The notes beneath the pieces were generated by a model. The model saw only the letters and a program-made list of their open reading frames with translations. It was not told where the DNA came from and searched no databases. A DNA stretch of 64,000 bases, taken from assembly GCF_013407835.1 (NCBI RefSeq), contig NZ_JACCBI010000001.1, positions 1,054,001-1,118,000 on the forward strand. Reading direction: 5' to 3'. The translations under genes and the position numbers were made by a program. Positions 7,432-16,842 of the stretch are shown here, in pieces; the stretch's first letter is position 1, and every line of letters begins with the position of its first letter. This stretch comes from Agromyces atrinae. Lineage in GTDB: Bacteria > Actinomycetota > Actinomycetes > Actinomycetales > Microbacteriaceae.

Positions 7432-8733
7432 ATGCGTTCCGGCTCACTCACCCCCGACGGTCGCCCGACCGTCGGGGGTGAGTTGCGGCTGCCGAAACCC
7501 CCGGGCGTCATCCGCCAGTTCTGGGCACGACACCCGCGTTTCACCGATGGACTCATCGCCGGTCTCTACGGCGTGCCGAGTCTCATCGGCATCATCGCGA
7601 ACGCCTCGACGGCGGAGTCGGCCTCGACGCCGGGCTCGGGCTACGCCGTCGCCCTCGCGGTCATCGCGACACTCGCCGTGACCGCAGTGCTCGCCCTTGC
7701 GCGCCGGTCGCGCCCCTGGCTCCTGATGTCGGCGGCGTGGGTCGTCTGCCTCGCCGTGGCGCCGTCGGCCCCCGTCGACCTCGTCGCCGTCGTCATCGCG
7801 CTCTATGGACTCGGCGTGTACCGATCGACCCGATCGGCCTGGATCGGCTTCGGCGCCTCGGTCGTCGTCGGCTGGGTCGCGACGGCGCTCACCGTCGGTC
7901 TCTACCGGGTCGACGACGTCGAACCCTTCGGTGCCACGGCGCCCGCCTCGGCGAGTCAGTTCGCCATCTTCATGCTCATCGCCACCCTCATCGGCATCAC
8001 GGTCGGCAATCGTCGGCGGTATCTTGACGCTCTTATCGGCCGCGCTCACGATCTCGCGCACGAGCGCGATCAGCAGGCGAAGCTCGCGACGGCCGCCGAG
8101 CGATCGCGCATCGCCCGCGAGATGCACGACATCGTGTCGCACAACCTCACGGTCATGGTGACCCTCGCCGAGGGCGCCGCCTCGACGACCGAGCGCGACG
8201 CCGAGCGAGCGGCGTCGGCCATGCGGCACGTCGCCGAGACGGGGCGCGATGCTCTCGGCGAGATGCGACGCATGCTCGGGGTGCTCTCGTCGGCCGACGA
8301 GGACTCGAGTGCGCGATCGCCGCAGCCGGGCGCGGGCGATGTGCTCGAACTCGTCGACGACGCCCGCCGTGCCGGCCTACCGATCGAGTTGAACTGGTCG
8401 GGTGCGGCGCCGACCGATACGACGCTCTCCCTCACGGTGTACCGCATCGTGCAGGAGGCTCTCACGAACATCATGCGGCACGCTCGCGGCGTCGCCCACG
8501 TGAGCGTCATCGTCCGCGCCACGGCCGAGAGCATCGAGCTCACCGTCGACGACGACGGCCCCGCACAGCCCGACCGCACGAGCGACGGCCACGAGCGCGG
8601 CATCCTGGGTATGCGGGAACGTGTCGCGCTCTACGGCGGGACGCTCGTCGCCGGGGCGCTCACTCCGCGCGGGTGGCGCGTGCACGCCGTCATCCCCGTT
8701 CCCCCGACCACGACGACACCGGAGGCCCCGTGA
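7432..8733 (+). CDS. sensor histidine kinase (HisKA_3 family)
   Basis: A 433-residue NarL-class sensor kinase. About five membrane helices lie between residues 42 and 195 with very short loops, so there is no real extracellular sensor domain. A dimerisation domain contains REMHDIVSHNL (phospho-acceptor H232), followed by an HATPase domain with NIMRHA and GILGMRER. The start at 7432 rests on a leaderless -10 box. It places codons 6-17 inside a perfect 17-bp inverted repeat, so a later start such as TTG at 7483 is possible. It overlaps its response regulator by GTGA. The intramembrane-sensing layout and exporter neighbour suggest sensing of a membrane-acting drug or the exporter itself. Confidence 0.9.
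   Translation: MRSGSLTPDGRPTVGGELRLPKPPGVIRQFWARHPRFTDGLIAGLYGVPSLIGIIANASTAESASTPGSGYAVALAVIATLAVTAVLALARRSRPWLLMSAAWVVCLAVAPSAPVDLVAVVIALYGLGVYRSTRSAWIGFGASVVVGWVATALTVGLYRVDDVEPFGATAPASASQFAIFMLIATLIGITVGNRRRYLDALIGRAHDLAHERDQQAKLATAAERSRIAREMHDIVSHNLTVMVTLAEGAASTTERDAERAASAMRHVAETGRDALGEMRRMLGVLSSADEDSSARSPQPGAGDVLELVDDARRAGLPIELNWSGAAPTDTTLSLTVYRIVQEALTNIMRHARGVAHVSVIVRATAESIELTVDDDGPAQPDRTSDGHERGILGMRERVALYGGTLVAGALTPRGWRVHAVIPVPPTTTTPEAP
7447..7482 (+). terminator. perfect 17-bp inverted repeat in kinase 5' end
   Basis: Two 17-nt arms (7447-7463 and 7466-7482) are exact complements separated only by CC; the arm reads CTCACCCCCGACGGTCG. It begins 25 nt after the exporter stop, where a terminator is expected, yet lies inside the first 17 codons of the annotated kinase. 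It has no U-tract. It may be a terminator overlapping a leaderless gene start, or an attenuator. Confidence 0.6.
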
Positions 8734-9428
8734 ACACCGCGCCGATCCGCATCGCGATCGTCGACGACCAGTCCCTCGTCCGCATCGGCTTCCGCATGCT
8801 GCTCGACGCCGTCGACGACATCGACGTCGTCGGAGAGGCGGCCGACGGCGCGAGCGCCATCGCTCTCGTGCGGACGACACCGATCGACGTCGTGCTCATG
8901 GACGTCCGGATGCCCGGCGTCGACGGAATCGCCGCGACGGCGGAGATCACCTCACGACCCGACGGTCCGCGCGTCATCGTGCTCACGACCTTCGACCTCG
9001 ACGACTACGCGTTCGCCGCGCTCCGCGCGGGAGCGAGCGGTTTCCTCGTGAAGGATGCCCGCCCCGCCGAACTGCTCGCGGCGATCCGTTCGGTGCACTC
9101 GGGCGACGCCGCACTCGCGCCGCGCGTCACGCGTCGCCTCGTCGAGCTCTTCGCCGAATCGACCGTGGCGAGCGCACCCTCCACGAACACGGATGTGACG
9201 CACCTGCTCACTCCGCGCGAGCGTGAGGTCCTCGCCGCCATCGCGCTCGGGCGATCGAACACCGAGATCGCGAGCGACCTCTTCCTCTCGGAGTCGACCG
9301 TGAAGACCCACGTCGGACGCCTGCTGCAGAAGCTGTCCGCACGCGATCGGGTGCACCTCGTCATCATCGCGTACGAGGCCGGGATCGTCTCGATCGGGAA
9401 GGGCCGCCAGGCCGACTCAGTAGGCTGA
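8730..9428 (+). CDS. LuxR/NarL-family response regulator
   Basis: A 232-residue two-domain regulator. The receiver domain starts IRIAIVDDQ and carries the phospho-acceptor D58 in LMDVRMPG and K106 in FLVKDA. It is followed by a LuxR-type helix-turn-helix (LTPREREVLAAIALGRSNTEIA). The GTG at 8730 overlaps the kinase stop (GTGA) and follows GGAGG by 4 nt, which decides the start over an upstream in-frame ATG. It forms a co-translated pair with the kinase and probably controls the exporter genes just upstream, though no binding site can be assigned from sequence alone. Confidence 0.93.
   Translation: MNTAPIRIAIVDDQSLVRIGFRMLLDAVDDIDVVGEAADGASAIALVRTTPIDVVLMDVRMPGVDGIAATAEITSRPDGPRVIVLTTFDLDDYAFAALRAGASGFLVKDARPAELLAAIRSVHSGDAALAPRVTRRLVELFAESTVASAPSTNTDVTHLLTPREREVLAAIALGRSNTEIASDLFLSESTVKTHVGRLLQKLSARDRVHLVIIAYEAGIVSIGKGRQADSVG
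9421..9426 (+). promoter_or_regulatory. -10 box of second aminopeptidase gene
   Basis: TAGGCT overlaps the regulator stop codon and lies 32 nt before the ATG at 9459; a GGGAGG ribosome site (9446-9451) would sit in the short leader. Confidence 0.4.
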
Positions 9429-9458
9429 ACCTCTACGCCGATCCCGGGAGGCCGCTCC

Positions 9459-12023
9459 ATGCCCGCAGCCAATCTGACCCGCCTCGAAGCCGAGGAACGC
9501 TCGTCGAACGTCCGAGTCGACCGCTACGAGATCGCCCTGGATCTCACGCGCGGAGCCGAACGATTCGGCTCCGAGACGCACGTGTGGTTCGAGGCCCGGC
9601 CGGGCTCCTCGACGTTCATCGAGGCGACGACGACGAGCATCCACGAGATCCGTCTCAACGGCGTCGGCCTGGACCCCACCGTCGTGAGCGACGGCACGCG
9701 CATCCGGCTCGACGGTCTGGCTGCGGAGAACGAGCTCGTCGTCGTGAGCGATGCGTTCTACACGAACTCGGGCGAGGGTCTGCACCGCTTCGTCGACCCC
9801 GTCGACGACAGCGTCTACCTCTACACGGAGTTCGCCGTCGCCGAGGCGAACCGTGTCTTCGCGGTGTTCGACCAGCCCGACCTCAAGGCGAGCTTCCAGT
9901 TCACGATCACCGCCCCCTCCGAGTGGCAGGTGCTGAGCAATGCGCCGACCCCTCTTCCCGTCGACGGTCTCGAAGACGGCACCGCGGTGTGGGAGTTCGA
10001 TGCCGGCCCCGTCATCTCGAGCTACATCGCGGCGATCATCGCCGGTCCCTACGCCGTGTGGCGGAGCGCCGCCGAGACGCGGAGCGGCCGCGTCGTGCCG
10101 CTCGGGGTGTTCACGCGCGCGTCCCTCGCCGCGCACGCCGAGCCCGACGTGCTCTTCGACACCGTGCGCGCCGGCATCGAGTTCTACGAGACGTCGTACG
10201 GCGTCGACTTCCCGTACGACAAGTACGACCAGATCTTCGTGCCCGAGTACAACTGGGGTGCGATGGAGAACGTCGGGGCGGTGACCTTCAACGAGGCGTA
10301 CCTGTTCCGCTCCAAGGTCTCCGACGCGCGGAAGGAACAGCGCACGATCGTCATCCTGCACGAGCTCTCGCACATGTGGTTCGGCAATCTCGTCACGATG
10401 AAATGGTGGAACGACCTGTGGCTGAACGAGTCGTTCGCCACGTGGACGTCGACGGATGCTACCGCACAGGCGACACCGTTCACCGATGCCTGGGCGACGT
10501 TCGCGTCGATCGAGAAGACCGACGCCGCCCGGCAGGACCAGCTGCCGTCGACGCACCCGATCGTCGCCGAGATCCGCGATCTCGAAGACGTCGAGGTCAA
10601 CTTCGACGGCATCACCTACGACAAGGGCGCCTCGGTCATCAAGCAGCTCGTCGCCTGGGTCGGCAGCGAGGCCTTCTACTCGGGGGTCGGCGCCTACCTC
10701 CGCACGCACCGCGAGGGCAACGCGACGCTTCGCGACCTCCTCGACGAACTCGAGACGGCGAGTGGTCGTACTCTCGGCGAGTGGTCGGCTCTCTGGCTCG
10801 AGACCGCGGGCGTCAACACTCTGCGTCCGCAGATCGAGACGGATGACGCGGGAGCGATCATCCGGTTCGACATCGAACAGACGGCGTCCGAGGACCACCC
10901 GACGCTCCGTCCGCACCGGCTCGCCGTGGGCTTCTACGACCTCGACGGCGACGCGGTCGTCCGCACCGCGCGGTTCGAACTGGATGTCGCGGGCTCCTCG
11001 ACCGCAGTGGCCGACGCGATCGGGCGTGCACGTCCCGACCTCGTGCTGCTGAACGACGACGACCTCACGTACGCGAAGATCCGTCTCGACGAGGCATCCC
11101 TCGCGTTCGCCCTCGACAACCTCGATCGCATCGACGACCCCGTCGCGCGGATCCTGGTCTGGGGCTCGGTGTGGGACGCCGTGCGCGACGCCGAGATGCC
11201 CGCGAGCGACTTCGTGCGCCTCGTCGTCGGCAACATCGGCCACGAATCGCAGTCGACGACGCGGAATACCGCCCTCGGACAGCTCGAGACCGCTCTCGAC
11301 CGCTACGTCGATCCCGACACCCGGCACTCGCTCGCCGTGCACGCGGCCGACTCCGTGTGGGCGTTGGTGCAGCTCGCCGAGACCGGCTCCGACGCGCAGT
11401 TCCAGTTCCTCCGCGCCTTCATCCGCATCGCCGAGACGCCCGGGCACCACGAGATCCTCTCCGGTCTCCTCGACGGCCGGACGAGCGTGGACGGCATCGA
11501 GATCGACACCGACCTCCGTTGGGAACTCGTCATCGCCCTCGCGGCCGCGGGCGTCGCTCGCGATGCCGACATCGACGCGGCCCTCGCACTCGACCCCACC
11601 GCGAAGGGCGGACAGCTGGCTGCGACGGCTCGAGCGGCCCGCCCGGATGCCGCGGTGAAGCGCGACGCCTGGACGGCCGTCGCGACCGACGAGAGCCTCT
11701 CCAACGACCTCGTCCGTGCGCTGTCGGCCGGCTGGCGCCGCGCTCGGCCGGCGTCGCTGCTCGAGGAGAGCACCGAGCCCTACTTCGCGATGCTCGAGTC
11801 GGTGTGGGCGGCGCGGAGCTTCACGATGGCCGAACTCATCGTCGACGGCCTCTTCCCGACTCCCCTCGTGTCGCACGACGTCGCGCGCGCCGCCCGCGAA
11901 TGGCTCGATCGAGAGGGACAGGCTCCCGCCCTTCGACGCATCATCGCCGAGCACCTCTCCGAACTCGAACGCGCCCTCGCCGCGCGGGCCGCCGACGCGC
12001 TCCGCTCAGGCGACACGCAGTAG
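9459..12023 (+). CDS. pepN: aminopeptidase N (M1 family), copy 2
   Basis: An 854-residue M1 zinc aminopeptidase, clearly paralogous to the protein encoded at 3047 along its whole length. GAMEN is at residue 267, the zinc motif HELSH at 301-305, and the third ligand at E324 in LNESFATW. The first-shell motifs are intact, so both copies should be active. The copies differ near the active site (NWGAMEN against NAGAMEN, HELSH against HELAH) and in the C-terminal domain, which suggests different substrate range. GGGAGG precedes the ATG by 7 nt. The two copies are separated only by the exporter and two-component genes. Confidence 0.95.
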   Translation: MPAANLTRLEAEERSSNVRVDRYEIALDLTRGAERFGSETHVWFEARPGSSTFIEATTTSIHEIRLNGVGLDPTVVSDGTRIRLDGLAAENELVVVSDAFYTNSGEGLHRFVDPVDDSVYLYTEFAVAEANRVFAVFDQPDLKASFQFTITAPSEWQVLSNAPTPLPVDGLEDGTAVWEFDAGPVISSYIAAIIAGPYAVWRSAAETRSGRVVPLGVFTRASLAAHAEPDVLFDTVRAGIEFYETSYGVDFPYDKYDQIFVPEYNWGAMENVGAVTFNEAYLFRSKVSDARKEQRTIVILHELSHMWFGNLVTMKWWNDLWLNESFATWTSTDATAQATPFTDAWATFASIEKTDAARQDQLPSTHPIVAEIRDLEDVEVNFDGITYDKGASVIKQLVAWVGSEAFYSGVGAYLRTHREGNATLRDLLDELETASGRTLGEWSALWLETAGVNTLRPQIETDDAGAIIRFDIEQTASEDHPTLRPHRLAVGFYDLDGDAVVRTARFELDVAGSSTAVADAIGRARPDLVLLNDDDLTYAKIRLDEASLAFALDNLDRIDDPVARILVWGSVWDAVRDAEMPASDFVRLVVGNIGHESQSTTRNTALGQLETALDRYVDPDTRHSLAVHAADSVWALVQLAETGSDAQFQFLRAFIRIAETPGHHEILSGLLDGRTSVDGIEIDTDLRWELVIALAAAGVARDADIDAALALDPTAKGGQLAATARAARPDAAVKRDAWTAVATDESLSNDLVRALSAGWRRARPASLLEESTEPYFAMLESVWAARSFTMAELIVDGLFPTPLVSHDVARAAREWLDREGQAPALRRIIAEHLSELERALAARAADALRSGDTQ

Positions 12024-12045
12024 GGGTTCAGTAGGCTCTCTGCAC

Positions 12046-13086
12046 ATGAACAGACTGGCGACCGGCGACTTCTGGGCCGACCTCGGCACGTGGTGGGGCG
12101 AGCAGGGCGGAGTCATTCTCGGCAAGGCGATCAACGTCATCGTCATCGTCGCGGTGGCCCTGCTGATCCGTTGGATCCTGCATCTCGTCATCCGTCGCGT
12201 CGTCGACAACATCGTGAACGGTGTCAAGCGCAAGCAGGATGTCACCGACACGCAAGCGCTTCAAGCGTCGCCCCTCGCCGCGGTACGACTCGTGCAGCGC
12301 ACGCGCACGCTCGGCTCCGTGCTGACGAACGTCGTCAACGTCACGCTGTTCATCGTCGTCGTGCTCATGATCGTCGGGGTCATCGACTCGACGATCCTCG
12401 GATCGTTCGCGCTGCTGTCGGCGGCGATCGGCGCCGGCCTCGGTTTCGGCGCCCAGAACATCGTCAAGGACGCGCTCAACGGCCTGTTCATGGTCGTCGA
12501 AGACCAGCTCGGCGTGGGCGACATCGTCGACCTCGGCCCGGTCACGGGCGTCGTCGAGGATGTCCGGATCCGCGTGACGCAAGTGCGCGACGTGAACGGA
12601 ACACTCTGGTTCGTGCGGAACGGCGAGATCCTCCGCGTCGGCAACATGTCGCAGGGCTGGGCGCGCGTCATCCTCGACATCACGGTGCCGTACGAGACCG
12701 ACGTCGACGGGGTCGAGTCCGAGATCCTCGCGACCGCGGTCGACATGGCGCAGAACAGCAAGTGGCGTTCGCGCATCCTCGAGCGGCCCGAGGTCTGGGG
12801 CCTCGAATCGATCGTCGAGGGCGCACTCGTCATCCGCCTCGTCGTCAAGGTGCGCACATCCTCGAAGGACGACATCGCCCGCGAACTGCGCATGCGACTG
12901 AAGCGTGCTCTCGACGACATGGGCGTGAAGGTTCCGAGCCTCGCCGCGGTCGTCCTCACCGGTTTCGACGAGGCGACGCGCGTCAAGGGCGCCCGTCCGC
13001 CGAAGACGAAGCCCAACTCCGTCGTCCCGCACGTGACGACCACGAAGCCGAAGAGATTCGGAAAGAAGCCACCGGAGGGCTCATGA
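12046..13086 (+). CDS. MscS-family mechanosensitive channel
   Basis: A 346-residue small-conductance mechanosensitive channel that releases solutes on hypo-osmotic shock. Membrane helices lie near residues 23-48, 95-118 and 122-150; the last is the Ala/Gly-rich pore helix ([20 protein letters not shown]). The MscS beta domain follows ([20 protein letters not shown]), with a basic C-terminal tail. The ATG at 12046 follows TAGGCT (12032-12037) by 8 nt, close to the leaderless pattern, and no Shine-Dalgarno sequence is seen. The long open frame upstream is the shadow of pepN. It overlaps the globin gene by ATGA. Confidence 0.93.
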   Translation: MNRLATGDFWADLGTWWGEQGGVILGKAINVIVIVAVALLIRWILHLVIRRVVDNIVNGVKRKQDVTDTQALQASPLAAVRLVQRTRTLGSVLTNVVNVTLFIVVVLMIVGVIDSTILGSFALLSAAIGAGLGFGAQNIVKDALNGLFMVVEDQLGVGDIVDLGPVTGVVEDVRIRVTQVRDVNGTLWFVRNGEILRVGNMSQGWARVILDITVPYETDVDGVESEILATAVDMAQNSKWRSRILERPEVWGLESIVEGALVIRLVVKVRTSSKDDIARELRMRLKRALDDMGVKVPSLAAVVLTGFDEATRVKGARPPKTKPNSVVPHVTTTKPKRFGKKPPEGS

Positions 13087-13508
13087 CCGCCGACATCCCG
13101 CTGCGCTCGGGCGAGCACGGTGCATCCGTCATCGAGTCGTTCTACGACCAGGTCGGCGGGCGCCCGACGTTCCAGAAGCTCGTCTCGGTGTTCTACCGCG
13201 AGGTCGCGGCCGACCCGGTGCTGAAGCCCATGTACCCCGAGGAGGACCTCGGCCCCGCCGAGGAGCGCCTGCTGCTCTTCCTCGAGCAGTACTGGGGCGG
13301 TCCGGGAACGTACAGCGCCGAGCGCGGGCACCCGCGCCTCCGCATGCGCCACGCGCCGTACCGCATCAACCCCGACGCCCGCGACCGGTGGCTCGCGTGC
13401 ATGCGCACCGCCGTCGACGAGCTGCAGCTCGCCCCCGTGTACGAGGCGACGCTGTGGGACTACCTGGAGCGCGCAGCACAGGCGATGGTGAACACGTTCG
13501 AAAAGTGA
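13083..13508 (+). CDS. glbO: group II truncated hemoglobin
   Basis: A 141-residue trHbO-type globin that binds haem and oxygen and is linked in actinobacteria to respiration and redox stress. Visible signatures are Y38 (B10) in VFYREV, Y51 (CD1) in MYPEED, proximal H90 (F8) in MRHAPYRI and W103 (G8). The start overlaps the MscS stop by ATGA, implying coupled translation, although a functional link between channel and globin is not obvious. Length and motifs are typical for GlbO. Confidence 0.95.
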   Translation: MTADIPLRSGEHGASVIESFYDQVGGRPTFQKLVSVFYREVAADPVLKPMYPEEDLGPAEERLLLFLEQYWGGPGTYSAERGHPRLRMRHAPYRINPDARDRWLACMRTAVDELQLAPVYEATLWDYLERAAQAMVNTFEK

Positions 13509-13551
13509 GACAGTTGACCCACTAGTGGTCCGCACACGACGAAGGAGTCTC

Positions 13552-15213
13552 GTGCCCGTCTCAAATCAGCCCTCCGCCGACGCCATCATCGTGGGGGCCG
13601 GCCTCGCCGGTCTCGTCACCGCCGCCGAACTGCTCGACGCGGGTAAACGGGTCGTCATCGTCGATCAGGAGCCCGAGGCATCCTTCGGCGGACAGGCGTG
13701 GTGGTCGTTCGGCGGTCTCTTCCTCATCGACTCCCCCGAGCAGCGCCGACTCGGCGTAAAGGACTCGATCGAGCTCGCCCGGCAGGACTGGTTCGGTTCG
13801 GCGGCGTTCGACCGCGAGGAGGACGCCTGGCCGAAGCGCTGGGCCGAGGCGTACCTCGACTTCGCCGCGGGCGAGAAGCGGGCCTGGCTCCACGCGAAGG
13901 GTGTGCGTTTCTTCCCCATCGTCGGATGGGCCGAGCGCGGCGGCTACTCGGCCACGGGGCACGGCAACTCGGTGCCGCGTTTCCACGTCACGTGGGGCAC
14001 CGGACCGGGCGTGCTCGACCCGTTCGTCGCGCGCGTGCGCGAGGGGATGGAGAGCGGCCACGTCACCGTTCGCCATCGTCACCGCGTCGATGAGCTCATC
14101 ACTCGAGACGGCGCCGTCGTCGGAGTCCGCGGAGCCGTCCTCGCCCCGAGCCCGGCGGCGCGCGGTGAGGCGAGCTCACGCGACGAGGTCGGCGAGTTCG
14201 AACTCGAGGCCGCGGCCGTCGTCATCGCGACCGGCGGCATCGGAGGCAACCACGACCTCGTGCGCGCTCAGTGGCCCGCACGACTCGGCACGGCGCCGAC
14301 GCACATGCTCTCGGGCGTTCCCGCCCACGTCGACGGCCGCGGTCTCGGCATCGCCGAGCGGGCCGGCGCGCGACTCATCAACGGCGACCGCATGTGGCAC
14401 TACGTGGAGGGCATCGAGAACTGGGACCCGGTGTGGGCCCGGCACGGGATCCGCATCCTGCCCGGTCCGTCATCGCTGTGGTTCGACGCGACGGGCACGC
14501 GGCTGCCCGCGCCTCTCTTCCCCGGATTCGACACCCTCGGCACCCTCGAGCGCCTGCGCACGACGGGCTACGACCACAGCTGGTTCGTCCTGACGCAGAA
14601 GATCATCGAGAAGGAGTTCGCGCTCTCGGGCAGCGAGCAGAACCCCGACCTCACGGGCAAGAACGTGCGTCTGCTCGCGAAGCGCCTCGGCCCCGGTGCC
14701 CCCGGGCCCGTCGAGGCGTTCAAGGAGCGCGGAGCCGACTTCGTCGTCGCCGACACGCTCGAGGAACTGTTCGTCGGCATGCGCGAACGCTCGGGCGACG
14801 CCCCGCTCGACACCGAAGAGATCGAGCGAGAGATCGTCGCCCGTGACCGCGAGGTCGAGAACGAGTTCACCAAGGACCTCCAGCTCACGGCCGTGCGCGG
14901 AGCCCGCCGGTATCGCGGCGACAAGATCCTCCGCGTCGCCACCCCGCACCGCATCCTCGACCCGAAGGCCGGACCGCTCATCGCCGTCAAGCTGCACGTC
15001 GTGACGCGGAAGAGCCTCGGCGGCATCGAGACCGACCTGGACGCCCGGGCTCTCGGAGCCGACGGCTCCCCCGTTCCCGGCCTCTACGCGGTCGGCGAGG
15101 CGAGCGGCTTCGGGGGCGGCGGCATCCACGGCTACCGCGCGCTCGAGGGCACCTTCCTCGGCGGATGTCTGTTCACCGGTCGCCAGGCGGGCCGAGCGAT
15201 CGGGCGCGCGTGA
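13552..15213 (+). CDS. FAD-dependent dehydrogenase (KstD-like)
   Basis: A 553-residue flavoprotein of the fumarate reductase/3-ketosteroid dehydrogenase superfamily. The FAD-binding Rossmann motif is IIVGAGLAGLVTAAEL at the N-terminus, VVIATGGIGGNHDLV is central, and GLYAVGEASGFGGGGIHG binds FAD near the C-terminus. Actinobacterial proteins of this length are usually called 'FAD-binding dehydrogenase'. The substrate is unknown, and the similarity to ketosteroid dehydrogenases does not prove steroid chemistry. The GTG at 13552 is chosen because GAAGGAG (13541-13547) lies 4 nt upstream. It follows the globin gene by 43 nt on the same strand. Confidence 0.85.
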   Translation: MPVSNQPSADAIIVGAGLAGLVTAAELLDAGKRVVIVDQEPEASFGGQAWWSFGGLFLIDSPEQRRLGVKDSIELARQDWFGSAAFDREEDAWPKRWAEAYLDFAAGEKRAWLHAKGVRFFPIVGWAERGGYSATGHGNSVPRFHVTWGTGPGVLDPFVARVREGMESGHVTVRHRHRVDELITRDGAVVGVRGAVLAPSPAARGEASSRDEVGEFELEAAAVVIATGGIGGNHDLVRAQWPARLGTAPTHMLSGVPAHVDGRGLGIAERAGARLINGDRMWHYVEGIENWDPVWARHGIRILPGPSSLWFDATGTRLPAPLFPGFDTLGTLERLRTTGYDHSWFVLTQKIIEKEFALSGSEQNPDLTGKNVRLLAKRLGPGAPGPVEAFKERGADFVVADTLEELFVGMRERSGDAPLDTEEIEREIVARDREVENEFTKDLQLTAVRGARRYRGDKILRVATPHRILDPKAGPLIAVKLHVVTRKSLGGIETDLDARALGADGSPVPGLYAVGEASGFGGGGIHGYRALEGTFLGGCLFTGRQAGRAIGRA

Positions 15214-15219
15214 AGCGCG

Positions 15220-15891
15220 TCAGGCCTTGAGAGTCCAGGGCTTCCGGCGCACGAGCACGTGACCGCGCTGCGTCGTGAGGCGCGTCCACGGGCCGGTCTC
15301 GAAGATCTGCACGGCGTCGTCCGAGAGGAATCCGAGGCTGAACGCCGCGAAGGCGGCACCGGCGGGCACGTGCTCGACGCCCTCGACCGGCTGACCCCAC
15401 ACCTCTCCACGCACACGCTGGACGAGCTGCTCGCCCGTGCCGGCGGGGATGCTCGCGGCGACCTCGTCGATGCCCGCGCGTGCCGCGGCCTCGAGAAGCG
15501 CCGGTGCAGCCTGGCCGTGCGCCGCCCACCCGCCGCGGGGCGGCGAGATGCCCGCCCACGTGACGGTGCTGACCTCGTGGGGTCGGCCGATGGCGACGGG
15601 GCCGTCGGCGCCGGACGAGTCGCGCACGTACGCGATGCGCTCGAGGAGCGAACGAAGCGGAACGACTGAGTCGAACGCCTCGCGGTCGGCGAGCGCGTAG
15701 GTGCGGAGCCCGAGGACCGTGGGGCTGTCATCGAGCAGGCCGCGCGGGTAGATGATCGCCGTGTAGACGGCGAGCACACCCTTGCCGGCGATGAGCCGGA
15801 CGGAGCCGTCCTCGACGCGCGCGGCTCGCGACAGGTAGGTGTGAAGGTCGTCGAGCGACGGGCGGTCTGCAAGCGTGATCGGCTGATTCAT
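15220..15891 (-). CDS. conserved protein of unknown function
   Basis: A 223-residue protein I cannot assign to a named family. It has no signal peptide or membrane segment and is Ala/Gly-rich with mixed alpha/beta character. It carries a Trp/Gly/Pro-rich patch (WAGISPPRGGWAAHGQ) near residue 115 and a basic C-terminus (RRKPWTLKA). The ATG at 15891 is 10 nt downstream of TAGTTT on the minus strand. It is divergent from the thioesterase gene, and their -10 boxes overlap. Confidence 0.6.
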   Translation of the reverse strand: MNQPITLADRPSLDDLHTYLSRAARVEDGSVRLIAGKGVLAVYTAIIYPRGLLDDSPTVLGLRTYALADREAFDSVVPLRSLLERIAYVRDSSGADGPVAIGRPHEVSTVTWAGISPPRGGWAAHGQAAPALLEAAARAGIDEVAASIPAGTGEQLVQRVRGEVWGQPVEGVEHVPAGAAFAAFSLGFLSDDAVQIFETGPWTRLTTQRGHVLVRRKPWTLKA

Positions 15892-15899
15892 CTGCTGTC

Positions 15900-15906
15900 T
15901 AAACTA
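15900..15906. promoter_or_regulatory. overlapping divergent -10 boxes
   Basis: The heptamer TAAACTA reads TAAACT on the plus strand (toward the thioesterase at 15954) and TAGTTT on the minus strand (toward the gene starting at 15891). Both match TANNNT, so one near-symmetric element could serve two promoters. Confidence 0.45.
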
Positions 15907-15953
15907 CCAAGGACGGACGCGCCCCGGCGCCCGGCTGCCACGACGGAGGACGC

Positions 15954-16835
15954 ATGAACGGACCCATCGACGGACTGCTCAGCACATTGGATCTCACCGA
16001 CACGGGGGCGCGCACCAACGAAGACATCTTCACGGGCCCCTCGCAGTGGGCGCCGATGGGCCGGGTCTTCGGCGGGCAGGTCCTCGCGCAGTCCCTCGTG
16101 GCCGCTCAACGCACGGTGCCGAGCGACCGCCCGGTGCACTCCATGCACGGCTACTTCCTGCGCCCCGGAGACGCCTCCGAGAACATCACCTTCTCGGTCG
16201 ATCGTATCCACGACGGCCGCTCGTTCTCGACCCGGCGCACGCAGGCGTACCAGGCGGGCAAGCCGATCCTGTCGATGATCGCGTCGTTCCAGGAACCGGA
16301 TGACGGCGTCGCGCATCAGATCGAGATGCCGAGCGATCTGCCCGACCCCGAATCGCTCCCGAGCACCGCCGACGTGCTGGCGGGCGTCGACCACCCCGCA
16401 GCGCGGCACTGGGCGAGCCAGCGCCCCTTCGACGTACGCCACTCTCCGTCGCCGATCTACCTGGATGTCACGGGCGATCGATCACCCCATCAGGCCGTGT
16501 GGATGCGCGCCTTCGGCCGCCTCTCGGACGACCTGAACCAGCACCGCGCCGCTCTCGCGTACGCGAGCGACTACTCGATCCTCGAACCCATCCTCCGCGC
16601 ACACGGCATCGCCTGGGCGACGCCGGGCCTCAAGATCGCGAGCCTCGACCACGCGATGTGGTGGCACCGCGACACCCGCGTCGACGAGTGGCTGCTCTAC
16701 GTGCAGGAGTCGCCGACGGCCGGCGGGGGTCGCGGACTGTCGACGGGCAGGATCTTCACGCGCGACGGCGTGCTCGTCGCGAGCGTCGCTCAAGAGGGCA
16801 TGGTGCGTGTGCCCGATCCGTCGTCGTTCGACTGA
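15954..16835 (+). CDS. tesB: acyl-CoA thioesterase II
   Basis: A 293-residue double-hotdog thioesterase that hydrolyses acyl-CoA to free fatty acid and CoA. TesB features are visible: GRVFGGQVLAQSL near residue 36, SMHGYFLRPGD near 63, RSFSTRRTQAYQ near 90 and the second hotdog with LASLDH-like KIASLDHAMWWH near 222. The residues that serve as Asp/Gln/Thr in E. coli TesB appear kept around DHAMWWH and the GRG region. GGAGG (15945-15949) precedes the ATG. It is convergent with the smaller thioesterase gene, only 7 nt away. Confidence 0.93.
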   Translation: MNGPIDGLLSTLDLTDTGARTNEDIFTGPSQWAPMGRVFGGQVLAQSLVAAQRTVPSDRPVHSMHGYFLRPGDASENITFSVDRIHDGRSFSTRRTQAYQAGKPILSMIASFQEPDDGVAHQIEMPSDLPDPESLPSTADVLAGVDHPAARHWASQRPFDVRHSPSPIYLDVTGDRSPHQAVWMRAFGRLSDDLNQHRAALAYASDYSILEPILRAHGIAWATPGLKIASLDHAMWWHRDTRVDEWLLYVQESPTAGGGRGLSTGRIFTRDGVLVASVAQEGMVRVPDPSSFD

Positions 16836-16842
16836 ACGGCCT

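Noticed and set aside
9417..11954. An 845-codon frame antisense to pepN copy 2
   Set aside because: Mirror of a high-GC gene; no start context or recognisable domain.
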